A stretch of DNA of 64,000 nt, from positions 133,396 to 197,395 of IMG/VR virus record IMGVR_UViG_3300027908_000001; one strand, given 5' to 3'. Of this stretch, positions 34,441 through 42,083 are shown piece after piece (position 1 is the first letter of the stretch; each line of letters begins with the position of its first letter). The position numbers and the translations under genes are program-made. This DNA is from a virus. The notes beneath the pieces were generated by a model that was not told where the DNA came from, ran no database searches, and saw only the letters and a list, made by a program, of their open reading frames with translations.

Positions 34441-34854
34441 CTATACGGCCAGCGGCTCGGCTTTGCAAGTTAAATCTGGTTTCTCATCCAACCAGCCGCC
34501 GACCACCTTCACCGAATCCCGGACGAACTTGGCATAATGGAACCTCTGAAACCCCTTCATCTTCACCGGCTCAATCCAGCACCACGACGACGCCAGCATG
34601 ACGACGCTCCACTTGCCGGTCCACATTCGCCCGGTGGTCTTACATACGGCACCGGCTGGCTCGACGATATGCACCAGCGCGAATCCGCGGATGTAGCCAT
34701 CCTCGACGTAGTAGACGCGGTCGCCCGGCTCTACCTTGGGGCGGTGTGGAAGCACGCGGAAGTAGTATCCACCGCCTTCCGCCCGGCACTCGGCGGCCTC
34801 GCGCGCGGCCGTAGCCATTTCGGATTTTGGAGTCGTACAAATTATATCGCTCAT
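34441..34854 (-). CDS. Unknown small protein, ASCH-like impression
   Basis: 137 aa, MSDIICTTPKSEMATAAREAAECRAEGGGYYFRVLPHR; the ATG overlaps the stop of the HNH gene. The middle VEPGDRVYYVEDGYIRGFALVHIVEP resembles the PGDRVxxxxxGxIxGxAxV pattern of ASCH/EVE-type RNA-binding domains, and WTGKWSVVMLASSWCWIEPV continues in that style. This is pattern-level similarity only. It ends close to the tmRNA 5' end. Confidence 0.5.
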   Translation of the reverse strand: MSDIICTTPKSEMATAAREAAECRAEGGGYYFRVLPHRPKVEPGDRVYYVEDGYIRGFALVHIVEPAGAVCKTTGRMWTGKWSVVMLASSWCWIEPVKMKGFQRFHYAKFVRDSVKVVGGWLDEKPDLTCKAEPLAV

Positions 34855-35621
34855 TTTAGCCATCCCCACAGAGTTCCCTTGTCAATCCGATAAATCGTAT
34901 CCGGGCTTACATTGAATTTATTGGCCACAATTTTCCTCTTAATTCCACTGACGCGAAGCCTTCTAATCTCTAGAACATTGGCTTCTGTCAATTTGGATAA
35001 TTTGTGGGCCTCGCCCCTTGGCAGATATGACGAGTCTATTACGGCTGGATGCGATTCCCCGCGTTTTAAGTTTTCAGGATGGAGCCTTGTCCAGTGTTTG
35101 TCTCCAGAGCAATCTCTGCCCTTCCTATGCCGGTCAAACGTGTTCTCCGCGGATGTTCCAAGAAATAAATGTTTTGGATTTACGCAGGCTGGTGTGTCGC
35201 ACGTATGGCAAACGCATAATCCTTCAGGGATTTCTCCATAATGTATCAACCAAGAAAATCTGTGAGCACCATGCCAACCGAATTTTCCATACCCTCCACG
35301 ACCGAGTCCAGCTTTCCACATCCAACATTCCTCTGGACCGGCTTTATCCACATAATTCCAAAAGTTTTGAATCCTTCTTTCCGTAGCAACGAATTTACCA
35401 CTTATAGGGTTATCCGTGCGACGGCTCCTTTTTATTTCAGTAGATAGACAGCCGCAGGAACGGACCGCACCTCGCACTAAATGTGTGCCCCTTATTTCCT
35501 TCGTATTTCCGCAGTCGCAAATGCACATCCATACAGCACACCCAGACACATGTACGTGAGAAAATCCTAAAACAGTAAGCCTGCCAAATCTTCTACCCGA
35601 CAACTCAAGTCTATTCGACAT
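34851..35621 (-). CDS. HNH endonuclease with N-terminal Cys domain and C-terminal helix-turn-helix
   Basis: 256 aa. N-terminal GRRFGRLTVLGFSH...CICDCGNTKEIRGTHLVRGAVRSCGC is an AP2-like zinc-linked DNA-binding module; the HNH core is HRFSWLIHYGEIPEGLCVCHTCDTPACVNPKHLFLGT (residues about 119-155); the C-terminus (LTEANVLEIRRLR, KFNVSPDTIYRI) is helix-turn-helix. This layout is typical of free-standing homing endonucleases of phages. It lies between small early genes with four-base overlaps. Confidence 0.85.
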   Translation of the reverse strand: MSNRLELSGRRFGRLTVLGFSHVHVSGCAVWMCICDCGNTKEIRGTHLVRGAVRSCGCLSTEIKRSRRTDNPISGKFVATERRIQNFWNYVDKAGPEECWMWKAGLGRGGYGKFGWHGAHRFSWLIHYGEIPEGLCVCHTCDTPACVNPKHLFLGTSAENTFDRHRKGRDCSGDKHWTRLHPENLKRGESHPAVIDSSYLPRGEAHKLSKLTEANVLEIRRLRVSGIKRKIVANKFNVSPDTIYRIDKGTLWGWLK

Positions 35622-35796
35622 GTTTCAACACCAAAACGTAGAACAGCCATACACAAGGAATACTGAACAGCCAGAACAGTGAGCGCACCAGCGGCGTCAT
35701 AATCCAAGGACTGCCGTCGTTGCTCCAGAGTAGCCATATTTCCCAAAGGCAAAGAGCCGTCGCCAGCAATGTCGACACCAAAAATAAAGTGCTCAT
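35611..35796 (-). CDS. Small two-helix membrane protein
   Basis: 61 aa, with hydrophobic segments STLFLVSTLLATALCLWEIWLL and TPLVRSLFWLFSIPCVWLFYVLVL separated by a short polar turn (WSNDGSPW). Likely an inner-membrane hairpin. ATG overlaps the stop of the DUF4326 gene. Confidence 0.6.
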   Translation of the reverse strand: MSTLFLVSTLLATALCLWEIWLLWSNDGSPWIMTPLVRSLFWLFSIPCVWLFYVLVLKHVE

Positions 35797-36090
35797 GATT
35801 TCAATCGTTCCTCCAGATAGCGTTTGATGGTATCGCAGTGGCACCTAGCGGGCATACAAAAGCACAAAAGAGTGACATCTCCTTTTTCTTGCCAGCGCTT
35901 CGAGCCGCTCCAGTTCTCTCATGAACTTTACGCGCTCATCGAACCATGCCTGATAATCGTCGCACACGGCATCTCGGTCGCCACCATGCATTACAAAGGG
36001 ATTAGCCAGCGGTGAGCCCGGCAGCGACCGGTGCGGCCTGCCGCAGTATTCGCCCTTGTCTCCGTTCTTGATGTTGCCGATGCGAATCAT
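35793..36090 (-). pseudogene. DUF4326-like gene with a one-base shift in an A run
   Basis: The ORF from 36090 (MIRIGNIKNGDKGEYCGRPHRSLPGSPLANPF, in part) has the conserved GR..S.LANPF and YQAWFDERV features of DUF4326, then loses sense after LARKRR. Reading on in the neighbouring frame gives GDVTLLCFCMPARCHCDTI and stops at 35793, overlapping the next ATG, exactly the expected C-terminal CxCxPxxCH block. The switch lies in AAGAAAAAGG (35886-35895): removing one A restores the whole gene. Either a homopolymer error in the data, a mutation, or transcript slippage. Confidence 0.7.
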
Positions 36091-36290
36091 ATTGGACGCG
36101 CCTTCGGTAGCGCCTCACAGCACCGCCGTAGTTCCTTGGTGTAGACTTCCTCGCCTCGGTTGCCCTGTTCGTTCGGAGCGCCGTACACTGCGCAGTTGGC
36201 CACGCGCACCTCGAAGTCCAAAGTAAACTCCGTGCGAGTCACCTTCCCGTCTCTATCCGTACTGATTATCCAAGCGCGTTCAGTGCTCAT
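36087..36290 (-). CDS. Unknown small protein
   Basis: 67 aa, MSTERAWIISTDRDGKVTRTEFTLDFEVRVANC. Beta-strand-rich with charged N-terminus. Overlaps both neighbours by four bases. Not recognised. Confidence 0.55.
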   Translation of the reverse strand: MSTERAWIISTDRDGKVTRTEFTLDFEVRVANCAVYGAPNEQGNRGEEVYTKELRRCCEALPKARPI

Positions 36291-36589
36291 GGCTTACCCT
36301 TCCGCAACGCATTCAAGGCTTGGTCGGTGGAGAGGAACCGCCGACCGCCGCGCGGGCCGGGTCTGCGCCAGTACCAACTCATCATCTGCGCCGCCTGACC
36401 ACGGTGCGGCGTCTCGGATGTCCAGCCCGCCGTCCAGAGTTCAATCGCCTTGCCGAGGTATTCATCTTCGTGTTCTTCCCGGTAATGCGCGCAGAGCTTG
36501 GCGAACGCTTCCCGGTCGAACACACCGCACGCGCCATCGACCCCGAGGGCTTGGCGTTTCAGGTGCTCGATTTGAGTGGGCGTCAACAT
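36287..36589 (-). CDS. Unknown small protein
   Basis: 100 aa, MLTPTQIEHLKRQALGVDGACGVFDREAFAKLCAHYREEHEDE (in part), acidic helical, followed by a basic Trp/Arg-rich tail (MSWYWRRPGPRGGRRFLSTD). Starts 4 nt after the preceding stop. Not recognised. Confidence 0.55.
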   Translation of the reverse strand: MLTPTQIEHLKRQALGVDGACGVFDREAFAKLCAHYREEHEDEYLGKAIELWTAGWTSETPHRGQAAQMMSWYWRRPGPRGGRRFLSTDQALNALRKGKP

Positions 36590-36592
36590 GGG

Positions 36593-36754
36593 TCACGTTT
36601 CGATTTTGACCGGCTCAACGACCACGCCGGACCGAGTATCCTTGGGCACCCACTCATACCCGGCGGGTGGACTGCCCTTGGTTTCTTTGTGGTGGGCTAG
36701 GACGATTTTGAGCACGTCCTCGGTCTCGTAAATAGACTTCACCAAATCTTGCAC
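36593..36754 (-). CDS. Small early protein, GTG start
   Basis: 53 aa from GTG at 36754 with AAGGAG 7 nt upstream: MQDLVKSIYETEDVLKIVLAHHKETKG. First gene after the promoter at 36776, heading the operon that runs to the HNH gene. No family recognised. Confidence 0.55.
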   Translation of the reverse strand: MQDLVKSIYETEDVLKIVLAHHKETKGSPPAGYEWVPKDTRSGVVVEPVKIET

Positions 36755-36775
36755 GTTGGTCTCCTTGTTGCGGTC

Positions 36776-36805
36776 ACACTATGCGAATCACGGCAGCGCT
36801 GTCAA
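36776..36805 (-). promoter_or_regulatory. Early promoter with operator-like spacer
   Basis: TTGACA, 17-18 bp spacer holding CGTGATTCGC, and ATAGTG or TAGTGT as -10. Directs the minus-strand operon beginning at 36754; overlaps the 3' end of the 80-aa gene upstream. Confidence 0.65.
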
Positions 36806-37044
36806 GCCGGGATTACCGTGTCGTACTTGACCCGACCGAACATCGTGATGCGCGTCAGACTGAGTTTACCGGCGCAATTCATATCTGTAATAATCCACTT
36901 TCGACCCTTGTGACGATAAACCTTCCCGCGCCAATGAAACCCGCTATCCGATACCACCAGCATGGGGATGTCGTCATATACAGCCACGTAGCCGTTCTCG
37001 GTCGTGTAGCGTTTATTGGTTGATTGGAATTCAGCGTAGAACAC
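36802..37044 (-). CDS. Unknown small protein
   Basis: 80 aa, MFYAEFQSTNKRYTTENGYVAVYDDIPMLVVSDSGFHW (in part), beta-rich, possibly SH3-like. Stop codon lies within the next promoter. Not recognised. Confidence 0.55.
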   Translation of the reverse strand: MFYAEFQSTNKRYTTENGYVAVYDDIPMLVVSDSGFHWRGKVYRHKGRKWIITDMNCAGKLSLTRITMFGRVKYDTVIPA

Positions 37045-37092
37045 GGGTCACCTTTCGGCAAATCCATTACCAGTATATCGGTCCGAACCCAA

Positions 37093-38325
37093 GTTGACAT
37101 CCACACGCCGTGAGGCGAGCTTCCGGGTTATGACATGAAGAGCACATCACAGAGCCGGTTGGTTGACGCTTCGACGGGAACTGCGCTTGGTGGCCGAAGC
37201 CGCCGAGCGTCTGACATTCCCTCCACGTCCAGTCACCGCGTGTCCCGCGGCCAAAATGTTGTGAGAAGAATTTTCATCGCGGTCATGGTGTGCGCCACAC
37301 TCGTGGCAATCCCACTCGCGGATACTCAGGGGCAGCTTGTCCAAGATAAAGCCGCACGAGTGGCACCGCTTGCTGGAAGGGAAGAACCGGTCAACAACCT
37401 TGAGTTCCTTGCCATATCGCTGCGTCTTGTAATCGACCATGGAGCGGAACTGGTACAGGCCGAGGTCGCCAATGGAGCGCGACAGCGTTCTATTGGCCAA
37501 CATTCCACGCACATTCAAATCTTCGACGGCGATGACATCGAATCTTTGTACCAAGTCCGTAGTGAACTTGTCGAGGTGGTCTTTGCGGCTGTCGGCGATG
37601 CGGGCGTGAAGTCTGGCCACCTTTATGCGTTGGCAATTCCACCTACCGCTGCCTTTCTTTCTTCGCGAGAGAACCCGCTGCGCTCGCGCCAGCTTCTTGG
37701 CATACTTCGCCGTATGCCTCGGGTTGGCAATTCGCTCTCCATTCGAGAGCGTCGCCAACCGATTTATCCCCAAGTCAACGCCGACCGCCTTGCCGGTCTT
37801 GGGCAAGGAGTTGACTTTCTCGTCGAGGCACAGCGTCACGAAATATCGCCCGGCACAGTCCTTGGTTATCGTGACTGTGCTGGGCTGACTCGTGAACGCG
37901 CGCGACCAGTGGATGTCCATTCTTCCTATTCCTGCTAGATGCAAATTCAGATTTACAGTGTCCCATTTGAATCCGTGACCACTAAATTCAGCGGACTGTT
38001 TGCCTCGTTTAGATTTGAAGCGAGGGTACATGTTTCGTTTTGTAAAAAAATTGTTGAACGCGGACTGCAAATGTCGCAAAGCTTGCTGCTGTGGGATGCT
38101 GGATGATTTCCATAGCCACTCAAACCCGCAGGAATGCCTATGCTTCGTCCATTCGGCGCTGGATTGATGGTAACTAATTCTGGTTTTATTTTCCCGGTAC
38201 GAATCCGTCCGGAGCCGCAGCGCCCAATTGTAGGCGTGGCGAACGCAGCCGAATACCCGAGCCAACTCGCGTCGCTGCGGAGGCGTTGGATAGCAACGAA
38301 ACCTATAACGAATCTTCACACGCAC
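37093..38325 (-). mobile_element. Second TnpB-only IS605-type element
   Basis: Intact tnpB followed by a right-end segment on the minus strand reading CCGGAAGCTCGCCTCACGG, CGTGTGGATGTCAAC, the kind of short hairpin and GTCAAC end seen at the right end of many IS605-family elements. Left boundary not determined; CACACTATACGCCGTGTAAG at 38325-38345 is a candidate. Confidence 0.6.
37147..38325 (-). CDS. tnpB: TnpB RNA-guided endonuclease, IS605 family
   Basis: 392 aa. N-terminal MRVKIRYRFRCYPTPPQRRELARVFGCVRHAYNWAL (in part) is the classic TnpB/OrfB start. Catalytic positions: VGVDLGINRLATLS, VIAVEDLNVRGM and HHDRDENSSHNILAAG; zinc site CHSCGFILDKLPLSIREWDCHECG. All key residues present, so the enzyme should be active. 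No tnpA next to it. It separates small early genes from the envelope cassette. Confidence 0.9.
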   Translation of the reverse strand: MRVKIRYRFRCYPTPPQRRELARVFGCVRHAYNWALRLRTDSYRENKTRISYHQSSAEWTKHRHSCGFEWLWKSSSIPQQQALRHLQSAFNNFFTKRNMYPRFKSKRGKQSAEFSGHGFKWDTVNLNLHLAGIGRMDIHWSRAFTSQPSTVTITKDCAGRYFVTLCLDEKVNSLPKTGKAVGVDLGINRLATLSNGERIANPRHTAKYAKKLARAQRVLSRRKKGSGRWNCQRIKVARLHARIADSRKDHLDKFTTDLVQRFDVIAVEDLNVRGMLANRTLSRSIGDLGLYQFRSMVDYKTQRYGKELKVVDRFFPSSKRCHSCGFILDKLPLSIREWDCHECGAHHDRDENSSHNILAAGHAVTGRGGNVRRSAASATKRSSRRSVNQPAL

Positions 38326-38367
38326 ACTATACGCCGTGTAAGCTTGTATTGCAAGAAGAATTTTATA

Positions 38368-38886
38368 TCAGCCAGCCGAATCTGGCGCATCTACCTTGTG
38401 GATGTATTGCTCGGGATGAGTGAGACGGAAGAGTCCGGGAATCATCTTACTGTGGAAATCCAAGAACCAATGGGCGGCATCAGAGATACCGAGCCCCATC
38501 GACCAAAAGAAGAAAATCCCCCAACCTATTACCGGAAATTTGAATCCCCAGAAGTGCGCCGCCAACAGTGCCCCGCCCATATACATCAGGCGGAAGATGG
38601 TGCTGATTATCGGGAAGTGCGACCACCAGCACCGATGATGACAGCATTTGGCGTAGGGATACCAGAGCATCGACCAGAGATAACCGAGGCCGAAAGTGTA
38701 TTTGATGATGAGCCACTTGGAACTGTTGATTCCGGGTTGGTCTAAATCGGGCGTAAGGAATATACCTGCCAGACAACCCGCTCCCGCCGCTGCGCCAGCG
38801 CGTGGACCGCCGAGAAACCACCCGGCCGCCAGCACTGGCGCAGTCAGTAGCATACTACAGGCGGAATGTACTCTCCCGCACGGCAT
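38368..38886 (-). CDS. Membrane-embedded metal-dependent hydrolase-like protein (DUF2227/YdjM-type)
   Basis: 172 aa with about four hydrophobic segments. Polar residues arranged as in the membrane-bound hydrolase group: GRVHSACSMLL, an acidic TPDLDQPG, then CCHHRCWWSHF. The His-Asp-His set is expected to bind metal. Known relatives are poorly characterised. Follows the outer-membrane protein gene by 2 nt. Confidence 0.6.
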   Translation of the reverse strand: MPCGRVHSACSMLLTAPVLAAGWFLGGPRAGAAAGAGCLAGIFLTPDLDQPGINSSKWLIIKYTFGLGYLWSMLWYPYAKCCHHRCWWSHFPIISTIFRLMYMGGALLAAHFWGFKFPVIGWGIFFFWSMGLGISDAAHWFLDFHSKMIPGLFRLTHPEQYIHKVDAPDSAG

Positions 38887-38888
38887 GG

Positions 38889-39659
38889 CTAGAACAAGTA
38901 CGTCACGCCGCCGTTAAACACACTCACGTTGGACTGGCCGTTGTCCGTGATGGCATCCAAGGCAATCGACCCTTGGTATCCGCCATGTACCGACAGATGG
39001 TCGTTCACGTTGTAGGACACCAGCACGCCGAGCAGTACATCGTTGAACTCCGCATTTTTCGTCGTGCTGCGGTCGTTGTACCCGAGGTCGTACCCGAGCG
39101 CCGCCGATGGTGTCAACGTCAACTTCCCGTCCGGCAGACCCGCCAGCTTCGAGAGGTCGTACTGATGGCTGATGGAAGCCTGCGCGTACCCGCCACGAAT
39201 CCGGTCCACGTCCCAGTTAATCGCCAGCTTCGGGTTCAGGTAATCCTTCCACGTCGCCGAGGCGTACACTTCCCACGTCGCCGTGCCCGACCGGCCATTC
39301 AAGTAGGTATACCCGACCGCGCCGCCCGTGAGCGACAGCTTGTCGTTGAATACCGATTGCGTCCAGTCCGCGCCGTAATCGTTCTCGGCATACGTGCCAG
39401 AACCGTGGTTCTGTTCCGCATAATACCCGTAGTAATAGGCCGTGAGCCCCTTGTACGTGCCGACCAGTGACGGTACAGCGACCGGGCTGTGGGTGATGTC
39501 CACGCCACGGAACAGGTAGGTGCTGAAGTAATCCGCCGATGCCGTGACGCTCCAGTCTTTCTCCGGTGCCGCTGCTTGAACGGCCACATTGGTATCCGCG
39601 AACGAACTACGTGCCGCCAACAGGGCGACGGACAACACTAACCATTTCAATACTCTCAT
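38889..39659 (-). CDS. Outer-membrane beta-barrel protein
   Basis: 256 aa. Signal peptide MRVLKWLVLSVALLAARSSFA followed by DTNVAVQAAAPEKDWSVTASADYFSTYLFRGVDIT, then alternating aromatic/hydrophobic beta strands to a C-terminal NGGVTYLF ending in Phe, the standard signal for outer-membrane insertion. DYFSTYLFRGV resembles the N-terminal strand of a group of uncharacterised bacterial outer-membrane proteins. A phage-borne outer-membrane protein may block superinfection, change permeability or alter receptors (inference). Preceded by a late promoter-like block and a 5'-UTR hairpin. Confidence 0.8.
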   Translation of the reverse strand: MRVLKWLVLSVALLAARSSFADTNVAVQAAAPEKDWSVTASADYFSTYLFRGVDITHSPVAVPSLVGTYKGLTAYYYGYYAEQNHGSGTYAENDYGADWTQSVFNDKLSLTGGAVGYTYLNGRSGTATWEVYASATWKDYLNPKLAINWDVDRIRGGYAQASISHQYDLSKLAGLPDGKLTLTPSAALGYDLGYNDRSTTKNAEFNDVLLGVLVSYNVNDHLSVHGGYQGSIALDAITDNGQSNVSVFNGGVTYLF

Positions 39660-39669
39660 GATTCTCCTT

Positions 39670-39711
39670 GGGTTAAACGGGGGAAGGCCGTTGTGACCCT
39701 CCCCCGCAGGT
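39670..39711 (-). promoter_or_regulatory. 5'-UTR hairpin of the outer-membrane protein mRNA
   Basis: Minus strand reads GCGGGGGAGG, ten-nt loop region, CCTTCCCCCGT: a strong stem between the late block and the AAGGAG ribosome site. Could stabilise the mRNA. Confidence 0.5.
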
Positions 39712-39717
39712 TTGTAC

Positions 39718-39739
39718 TACATTCGCCGAACCGGGTCAA
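39718..39739 (-). promoter_or_regulatory. Late promoter-like block
   Basis: Minus strand reads TTGACCC, four bases, GGCGAATGTAG; ahead of the outer-membrane protein gene, so that gene is expected to be made late. Only copy outside the head-tail region. Confidence 0.5.
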
Positions 39740-39742
39740 TCC

Positions 39743-40882
39743 CTAGTCGGAGTTCATCTGCACTACGCCGACGAACCCAATCAGCTTGGCAAGATTGACC
39801 GTCTGCACCTTGGTCAACTTATTGCCTACCATGTCAATCTTGACATTCGAGGCCGTGGTGATTTGCTTGTCATCGTCGTTCTTTGAGTTCGGATTGTTCA
39901 CCAGCGTGTCTTTGTACGTCCATGTGCCGTTTAACGCTTGAAGGTTAGCATCCGACTCGAAGAAGGTTGCTTCGTTATCAGCCGGAGCGAACGCCGCCGA
40001 TTCGGTCACGGTTGCCTCTGGCTCATTGACCCGCACGTCGAACTCATAATGACCATCACCAGATGTAGCGTAATCCTCTGCCTGCACCCACTTGATGTTG
40101 CCCGTGAGCTTGTCCGTGAAGGTTTGGCCGTCTTTGGTGTAACTCATGGTCACACCGCGGAAGTACCATGCAAAACGCTCATAATCATAGAGCATCTGAC
40201 CGCTGACGTGCGTGTCCGGATAGGCAGACACCGGGCCGCCAGCCATGACCATGTCTAGGCTTATCTGGTCGTACTTGGTGACGGCAATCGTGGCCGTCTT
40301 GCCATTGACCGACTTCGTCAGCGTGATGGCCTGCTTTTTGGCTTTGGCCAGCGCGCTATCGTTATCAGGTGGCCTGCCAGCCGATGTGCCGAGGAACTTT
40401 GCTTCATGCTCGGGTACTTTCCCAGTCGCATCCACCGCCAACCGCAATGTGCCCTTGTCGTAGTGATATACGCCCTTCTTGTCAATCGGCACCTTGCCGA
40501 CCAATCGACCAATGCGCGCCTTCTGGGTTAAATTGGACGGGTTGGCAATCGTCAAGTCAATGCCGTAATCGAGTTCGGCAGACTGCTTCTCGCGTCCAAT
40601 CATGCTGGAAAACAGGGTCGGCTTGTATTTGATTTGACCCCCGAACATCAACGTCTTGTCGATGGTCATGTTCATAGTGTACGTGTCCCAGACATCTGCC
40701 GCGGGCTGGCCCTTGTCATCGGTCGCGGTGCGGCTGGCGAACACGATGTCCATGTTGCCTTTGATGGTGGGATTGAGCGGTGGAATATCTGCCTTGACAT
40801 CCTGCGCGGCACGCGCCGTCCATGGTGCCATCAGGCACAACACGGCCAGTAACAGTACGGTTTGCATAACACTTCGCTTCAT
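39743..40882 (-). CDS. Exported periplasmic protein of unknown function
   Basis: 379 aa with signal peptide MKRSVMQTVLLLAVLCLMAPWTARA (in part) cleaved before AQDVKAD. The mature part is beta-rich with regular strands (KGNMDIVFASRTATDD, MNMTIDKTLMFGGQIKYKP, VKIDMVGNKLTKVQTVNL) and no cysteines, consistent with a large periplasmic beta protein. AAGGAG leader. Not recognised. Located between the inner-membrane protein and the outer-membrane protein in one orientation. Confidence 0.7.
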   Translation of the reverse strand: MKRSVMQTVLLLAVLCLMAPWTARAAQDVKADIPPLNPTIKGNMDIVFASRTATDDKGQPAADVWDTYTMNMTIDKTLMFGGQIKYKPTLFSSMIGREKQSAELDYGIDLTIANPSNLTQKARIGRLVGKVPIDKKGVYHYDKGTLRLAVDATGKVPEHEAKFLGTSAGRPPDNDSALAKAKKQAITLTKSVNGKTATIAVTKYDQISLDMVMAGGPVSAYPDTHVSGQMLYDYERFAWYFRGVTMSYTKDGQTFTDKLTGNIKWVQAEDYATSGDGHYEFDVRVNEPEATVTESAAFAPADNEATFFESDANLQALNGTWTYKDTLVNNPNSKNDDDKQITTASNVKIDMVGNKLTKVQTVNLAKLIGFVGVVQMNSD

Positions 40883-40892
40883 GACTCTCTCC

Positions 40893-41336
40893 TTAGTGGG
40901 GTTGGGGTTGACTTACGACCGGCACGGCATGTGCCGATGCGAAAGATGTTGGGGAATTGGTGGTGAAACTGCGCAAGGCGATGCGGAAAGAATTGAAGGG
41001 ACAAAACATGGCATCGCCGATAACCACGGCTGCAATGAACAGGTCGGTCAGGCTGAAAACGTACTTCCCATCGGCGATGGTGCCGAACAAGAACGCCGAC
41101 CACGTGACCGCAGCCAGCACCGAGCAAAATGTATCGGTGAAAAACATCGGGGCGGTGATGTTGCCGGACTTGATAAACTCGAACATCATGGCGGCGAATG
41201 CGAGCATCATGAAGATGACGCCCCACCCGGTCTTGGAAGACACGTCGACACCTCCCTGCTTGAACAGGCCCCATATCAGCACCAGTACAAACGAGGACGG
41301 CAACAGAATGAATCGGCGGATAATGTTAGTCAGCAT
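40893..41336 (-). CDS. Multi-pass inner-membrane protein
   Basis: 147 aa with about four hydrophobic segments: RRFILLPSSFVLVLIWGLF, GWGVIFMMLAFAAMMFEFI, FTDTFCSVLAAVTWSAFLFG and LTDLFIAAVVIGDAMF. Polar C-terminal tail rich in Ser and Pro. Could be a holin by size, but the arrangement with the following exported and outer-membrane proteins suggests an envelope module. Ribosome site AAGGAG. Confidence 0.65.
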   Translation of the reverse strand: MLTNIIRRFILLPSSFVLVLIWGLFKQGGVDVSSKTGWGVIFMMLAFAAMMFEFIKSGNITAPMFFTDTFCSVLAAVTWSAFLFGTIADGKYVFSLTDLFIAAVVIGDAMFCPFNSFRIALRSFTTNSPTSFASAHAVPVVSQPQPH

Positions 41337-41363
41337 AATCGGATGGCTCCTTGTTGGTGTGGC

Positions 41364-41392
41364 ATGTTGCGTGAATCGCGCATGGTTGTCAA
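41364..41392 (-). promoter_or_regulatory. Early promoter with operator variant
   Basis: TTGACA, 17-bp spacer ending GCGATTCACG, -10 CAACAT. Directs the envelope cassette from 41336. Confidence 0.6.
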
Positions 41393-41652
41393 GTGAGAAT
41401 TTCGGATTTCTTCACGGTGCATCTGGCACATTGGTCGTCATCCCATTCATGGCCTTCGCGCTCACATATCGCTCGATGTCTTTTGAGCATTTCTTCAGTG
41501 GCTGAAAGTCCGGTCGTTCGGAACTGATTACAGTTACATTCATGCGGGCTGCCACCAAAGCACAGTCCCCGACCGCTTCGGTGGAAATGTCTCGGGTGAC
41601 CGCAATAATTGCATGGCTGCTTCTCCTTCTGGGTTAATGTTCCATCACTCAC
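41389..41652 (-). CDS. Small Cys-rich protein
   Basis: 87 aa with CNYCGHPRHFH, CNCNQF and CARC motifs, probably binding one or two zinc ions. It ends inside the promoter of the envelope cassette. Overlaps the upstream gene by four bases. Confidence 0.55.
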   Translation of the reverse strand: MSDGTLTQKEKQPCNYCGHPRHFHRSGRGLCFGGSPHECNCNQFRTTGLSATEEMLKRHRAICEREGHEWDDDQCARCTVKKSEILT

Positions 41653-41867
41653 GCCTCCACCCCCGCCGCGACACGGTACCAGAAGTTGACGCCTTCCTGA
41701 CCGAACGTCTGGCTGGCCACCACCTCCGCGCCGTCCGGTAAGTCATGATTAAGTTCGTCCCACTGGTCGACGAGCATGGTCGCGCACAGGAACACCCAGC
41801 CGTCCCGTTTCATTTCGTCCGGGGTATTCTTGAGAATGGCCGGTTGCGGCAGGTCTTGGGTGTTCAT
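41649..41867 (-). CDS. Unknown small protein
   Basis: 72 aa from the ATG at 41867, which overlaps the previous TGA; a start at 41936 would overlap that gene heavily. MNTQDLPQPAILKNTPDEMKRDGWVFLCATMLVDQWDEL (in part), acidic. Not recognised. Confidence 0.5.
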   Translation of the reverse strand: MNTQDLPQPAILKNTPDEMKRDGWVFLCATMLVDQWDELNHDLPDGAEVVASQTFGQEGVNFWYRVAAGVEA

Positions 41868-42073
41868 AGCGCTGCACCGGGGAACGCATCGATGGATTTC
41901 AGGAACTCGCAGGCGCTCTTCAGCATCACGGCGCATCCGGCCGGTCCGAAGTCCACAGCCACGGCCGTATCGCCGTCAATGCCCTCCGCGTTGGCGGACT
42001 TGGCTTCGGCTTCGGCCTGTTCCTTGGTGCCGGAGAACTCGTGGTAGCGGTGAGCGAATTCGTCTTGGGTCAT
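41864..42073 (-). CDS. Unknown small protein
   Basis: 69 aa, MTQDEFAHRYHEFSGTKEQAEAEAKSANAEG, acidic helix then a short hydrophobic strand (TAVAVDFGPAGCAVML). Not recognised. Confidence 0.5.
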   Translation of the reverse strand: MTQDEFAHRYHEFSGTKEQAEAEAKSANAEGIDGDTAVAVDFGPAGCAVMLKSACEFLKSIDAFPGAAL

Positions 42074-42083
42074 ATCAGTATCC

